Assembly: GCF_014851395.1 (NCBI RefSeq)
Contig: NW_024041228.1
Coordinates: 53,647 to 117,646, forward strand
Source: Micropterus salmoides
Taxonomy: Eukaryota; Chordata; Actinopteri; Centrarchiformes; Centrarchidae
Reading direction: 5' to 3'
Length of the DNA stretch: 64,000 nucleotides
Below the pieces are notes generated by a model, which ran no database searches, had not been told where the DNA came from, and saw nothing but the letters and a program-made list of their open reading frames with translations. How positions within the stretch are numbered: the stretch's first letter is position 1; each line of letters opens with the position of its first letter. The position numbers and the translations under genes were made by a program. Shown piece by piece: positions 60,848 to 64,000 of this stretch.

Positions 60848-62793
60848 TTAGGTGTAACAGTGAACACCTGACATCAATTTGGTGTCCCTGGGTGCATTCC
60901 AAGGTGCCCAAATACCTGCCCAAATTTCAAAAGGTCGCCAGGTGTCCCTTATGTCAAAATTGACAATTGGGACACATATTTTTCCAACATTCAAAAGTCC
61001 GTAACTTCTCACAGAAACGTCCCAGAGACCCCAAATTTGGAACACAGGTAGTTGGCCAGGCTTAGAATAAGGTCACGTGGTCAAATTTTGAGCAAGATGT
61101 CTAGAATTTCTTTGGGCCGGCATGGACATCCCAGCTCAGGATGGTGTTAGACTCGACACGTCAGACAGCCTGTGCAAAATTTGGTCAGATTGGAGCACTT
61201 TTTTTTCTAAAAGTGCCAGGGCTGCAGATATTTCATATGTTGTCGCCACTGCCAAATGGGGCGTGGCGGCCTCATTTCGGGCCCCCTAGCCCCTTGGGTT
61301 GCAGCGTAAGGGGCGCTTGAATTGTTGACCAAGTGTCAAAAAGTTTCCCAACTGGACGCTCCAGCTGCAAAATCCCTCGTTAAGGCCTTTTGGCCAGATC
61401 AAGAACCCCCCGTGGGATTCGGGGGTAAGGCGCGCATGTGTTCCCGAACATCGCCAACGGTCCGCTTTGTCCCCATTCAAGTGATGCCAAGTGTCGACTA
61501 CATGACACCGTGTCACGTTTTGACAATGGCAATACCTTGCAATTTTTCCGTCCAAACGGGAACATAATCCTTATCCAGGTCATGACACCACTGTAACCGG
61601 CTGCTCCTGAGTATGTACTGCACGGTGCTGAATCGGACCGGTGACCTCAGGTACGGTGTCGGTTATTGAGCTTTTATCACTGCACAGCCTCGCTGGCGTC
61701 TGTCACACAATGTTATTTGTTAAATGGTGAATGTTCTGTACTTGTACATCGCGTTCCTGATCTTCCAACCACTCAAAGCGCTTTTACACTACGTCACATT
61801 CACTGCACGGCCCGGAATTGAACTGCCGACGTCGGGTGCGTGAGTCGGACACGCTGACGAGGAGGCTTAAACCATGCATCATGTAAAGTGTTGGGTAGTG
61901 AGGTTTTCTCACAGCACAACCTTGCTGGCTTCCGTCACACTCACCCCCGTAAACCTCGCTCCCATCCGAGTCACGGCCCCAGTGTAACCGGCTTCTTCTG
62001 AATACGTACTGCACGGCCCTGCATCGGACCGCGACCTGAAAAAAATTGCATGTAAAAGGAACACCGAAGTTGCACTTGAATGTAATAAATAAGTTACTTT
62101 TTTTTTTTTTACAGAAATAGGATGCACGTTGCTGAGTAGCACTGTGCCCAAGATAAATTTCCCCTCTACGACAATAAAGTGTCTATTCTATTCTCTATGC
62201 TATTATTTTACCAGGGAGGCCAGAGGTCAACCGATGATTTTTTAGCCACAAGCTTATTTTCTTACCAGTGCTGTCGTGTTAGCAGGAAGAGATCTTCTGA
62301 GAAAAACTGCAACTAAACCAACACTTGGGTCTTATACACACATCATAAAGGCATTCGACCTTGATGATGTCATGACATTCAAAATTCAAAGTAAAAAAAG
62401 AATTTAAAAGAAAACATTCTAACCTTTGGGACTTCTTTTAGGTCTTATTAGAAACTTGTTAACATTCAAAATTCAGAATGGGGATTGGTTAATAGTCATA
62501 CTTGATGATGTCATGACATTCAAAATTCAAAGTAAAAAAAAGAATTTAAAAGAAAACATTCTAACCTTGGGACTTCTTTTAGGTCTTATTAGAAACTTGT
62601 TAACATTCAAAATTCAGAATGGGGATGTGGTTAATAGTCATACTTAATAAATTACCATGATCCATTTGTCAACTCAATTGTCAGAAAGGTTCCCAAATGG
62701 ACCCTCACGGTTCAGAAGGCCTCGTTGAGGTCATTTGCCAGATTCCTACACCTTAAACAGCAGTTCGACGGCTGCAGCTTTCAGTGCCTGAAA
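60848..62793 (+). repeat. Unit 37, class B with many small deletions
   Basis: 1,946-bp unit. Shares ACCGCGACC and the CATCATAAAGG hairpin loss with unit 14, but unlike unit 14 has a duplicated module. Scattered deletions (for example GAGCACTTTT, CTACATGACACC, GCAATTTTTCC) shorten it by about 20 bp. Confidence 0.94.
62361..62643 (+). repeat. Tandem duplication of 143-bp module, unit 37
   Basis: Copies 62361-62501 and 62502-62643. Junction type GGGGATTGG; both copies start with TT rather than TTT. Confidence 0.94.
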
Positions 62794-64000
62794 TTAGGTG
62801 TAACAGTGAACACCTGACATCAATTGGTGTCCCTGGGTGCATTCCAAGGTGCCAAATACCTGCCCAAATTTCAAAAGGTGCCAGGTGTCCCTTATGTCAA
62901 AATTGACAATTGGGACACATATTTTCCAACATTCAAAAGTCCGTAAACTTCTCACAGAAACGTCCAGAGACCCCAAATTTGGAAAACAGGTAGTGGCCAG
63001 GCCTAGAATAAGGTCACGTGGTCAAATTTTAAGCAAGATGTCTAGAATTTCTTTGGGCGGCATGGACATCCCAGCTCAGGATGGTGTTAGACTCGACACG
63101 TCAGACAGCTGTGCAAAATTGGTCAGATTGGAGCCACTTTTTTTCTAAAAGTGCCAGGGCTGCAGATATTTAATATGTGTCGCCATGCCAAATGGGGCGG
63201 GCGGCCTCATTTCGGGCCCCCTAGCCCCTTGGGTTGCAGCGTAAGGGGCGCTTGAATTGTGACCAGTTCAAAAAGTTTCCCAACTGGACGCTCCAGCTGC
63301 AAAATCCCTTACGGCTTTTGGCCAGATCAAGCACCCCGTGGGATTCGGGGGTAAGGCGCGCATGTGCACGAACATCGCCAACGGTCCGCTTTGTCCCATT
63401 CAAGTGAGCCAAGTGTCGACTACATTGACACCGTGTCACGTTTTTGACAATGGCAATACCTTGCAATTCATTTTTCCGTCCAAACGGGAACATAATCCTC
63501 CAGGTCATGAACCACTGTAACCGGCTGCTCTGAGTATGTACTGCACGGTGCTGAATCGACCGGTGACCTCAGGTACGGTGTCGGTTATTGAGCTTTTATC
63601 ACTGCACAGCCTCGCTGGCGTCTGTCACACAATGATTTGTTAAATGGTGAATGTTCTGCTTGTACATCGCGTTCCTGATCTTCCAACCACTCAAAGCGCT
63701 TTTACACTACGTCACATTCACTGCACGGCCCGGAATTGAACTGCCGACGTCGGGTGCGTGAGTCGGACACGCTGACGAGGAGGCTTAAAACCATGCATCA
63801 TGTAAAGTGGGGTAGTGAGGGTTTTCCCAGCACAACTTGCTGGCTTCGTCACACTCACCCCCGTAAACCTCGCTCCCATCCGAGTCACGGCCCCAGTGTA
63901 ACCGGCTTCTTGAATACGTACGCACGGCCTGCATCGACCGGCGACCTGAAAAAAATGCATGTAAAAGGAACACCGAAGTTGCACTTGAATGTAATAAATA
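62794..64000 (+). repeat. Unit 38, long class, truncated by window end
   Basis: First 1,207 bp of a long unit, up to the TAATAAATA before the T-run, so A or B cannot be decided. Dozens of single-base deletions and few substitutions relative to the consensus, such as GGGCGGC for GGGCCGGC and GGGGCGGGCGG for GGGGCGTGGCGG. See the finding on the 3' end. Confidence 0.9.

Larger units (their letters stand above)
1..64000 (+). repeat. Macrosatellite array, 38 head-to-tail units in four length classes
   Basis: The same sequence recurs without interruption from base 1 to base 64000, always in one orientation. Measured from successive TTAGGTGTAACAG motifs, spacings fall into four groups: about 1,820, 1,965, 1,000 and 1,140 bp. 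Copies appear nearly identical by eye, differing by scattered single-base changes and small indels. No unique sequence intervenes, so no stretch is left unexplained by the repeat. The window starts at the unit position equivalent to 1965 and ends inside a long unit, so neither array edge is present. This is a satellite or macrosatellite by structure; chromosomal location and function cannot be read from the sequence. Confidence 0.98.

Noticed and set aside
1..64000. CRISPR array
   Set aside because: Repeats are 1-2 kb, contiguous and without unique spacers; no cas genes.
1..64000. rDNA repeat or its intergenic spacer
   Set aside because: No 18S, 5.8S, 28S or 5S sequence is recognisable in any unit, although the unit length alone would suit a spacer.

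Overview
The whole 64 kb window is one head-to-tail tandem array of a long satellite (macrosatellite) repeat. There is no convincing protein-coding gene, rRNA, tRNA gene, CRISPR array or autonomous mobile element. All copies lie in the same orientation, and the window begins and ends inside a copy, so the array extends beyond both edges. The content points to a eukaryote, probably an animal with a repeat-rich genome: tRNA-promoter-like (B-box-like) modules, AATAAA signals, T-runs and kb-scale homogenised satellite units. I cannot name the species; an arthropod such as a tick is only a guess.

I set the unit phase at the conserved TTAGGTGTAACAG motif (first at 1843) and count 38 units, numbered 1 to 38. 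Class A (about 1,820 bp, 17 units) is the basic form. Class B (about 1,965 bp, 12 units) is A plus a tandem duplication of a 143-bp AT-rich module. Class C (about 1,000 bp, 5 units) lacks an 826-bp internal block. Class D (about 1,140 bp, 3 units) combines the C deletion with the B duplication. Unit 38 is cut by the window end. Region by region: unit 1 is B (1-1842); units 2-6 are five A (1843-10949); 10950-25334 is a mosaic in which long and short units alternate; 25335-37131 is a run of six B; 37132-51157 is mostly A, with one B and one D; 51158-55089 is two B; 55090-64000 is a mixed A/D/A/C/B stretch whose 3' end is full of single-base deletions.

The unit is itself a composite of old duplications. 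Three diverged copies of one block (P3, P1, P2) and an alternating X-Y-X-Y-X series with roughly 200-bp spacing can be aligned by eye. Other conserved landmarks are a CENP-B-box-like 17-mer in every long unit (removed in C and D units), a 13-bp-stem hairpin whose right arm forms the start of the 143-bp module, a polypyrimidine tract followed by AATAAA, and a CACGTG site. Shared private variants link copies up to about 40 kb apart. This shows that the array evolves by unequal exchange or gene conversion of multi-unit blocks. The small minus-strand open frames that recur in each unit are treated as by-products of repeat identity, not genes.
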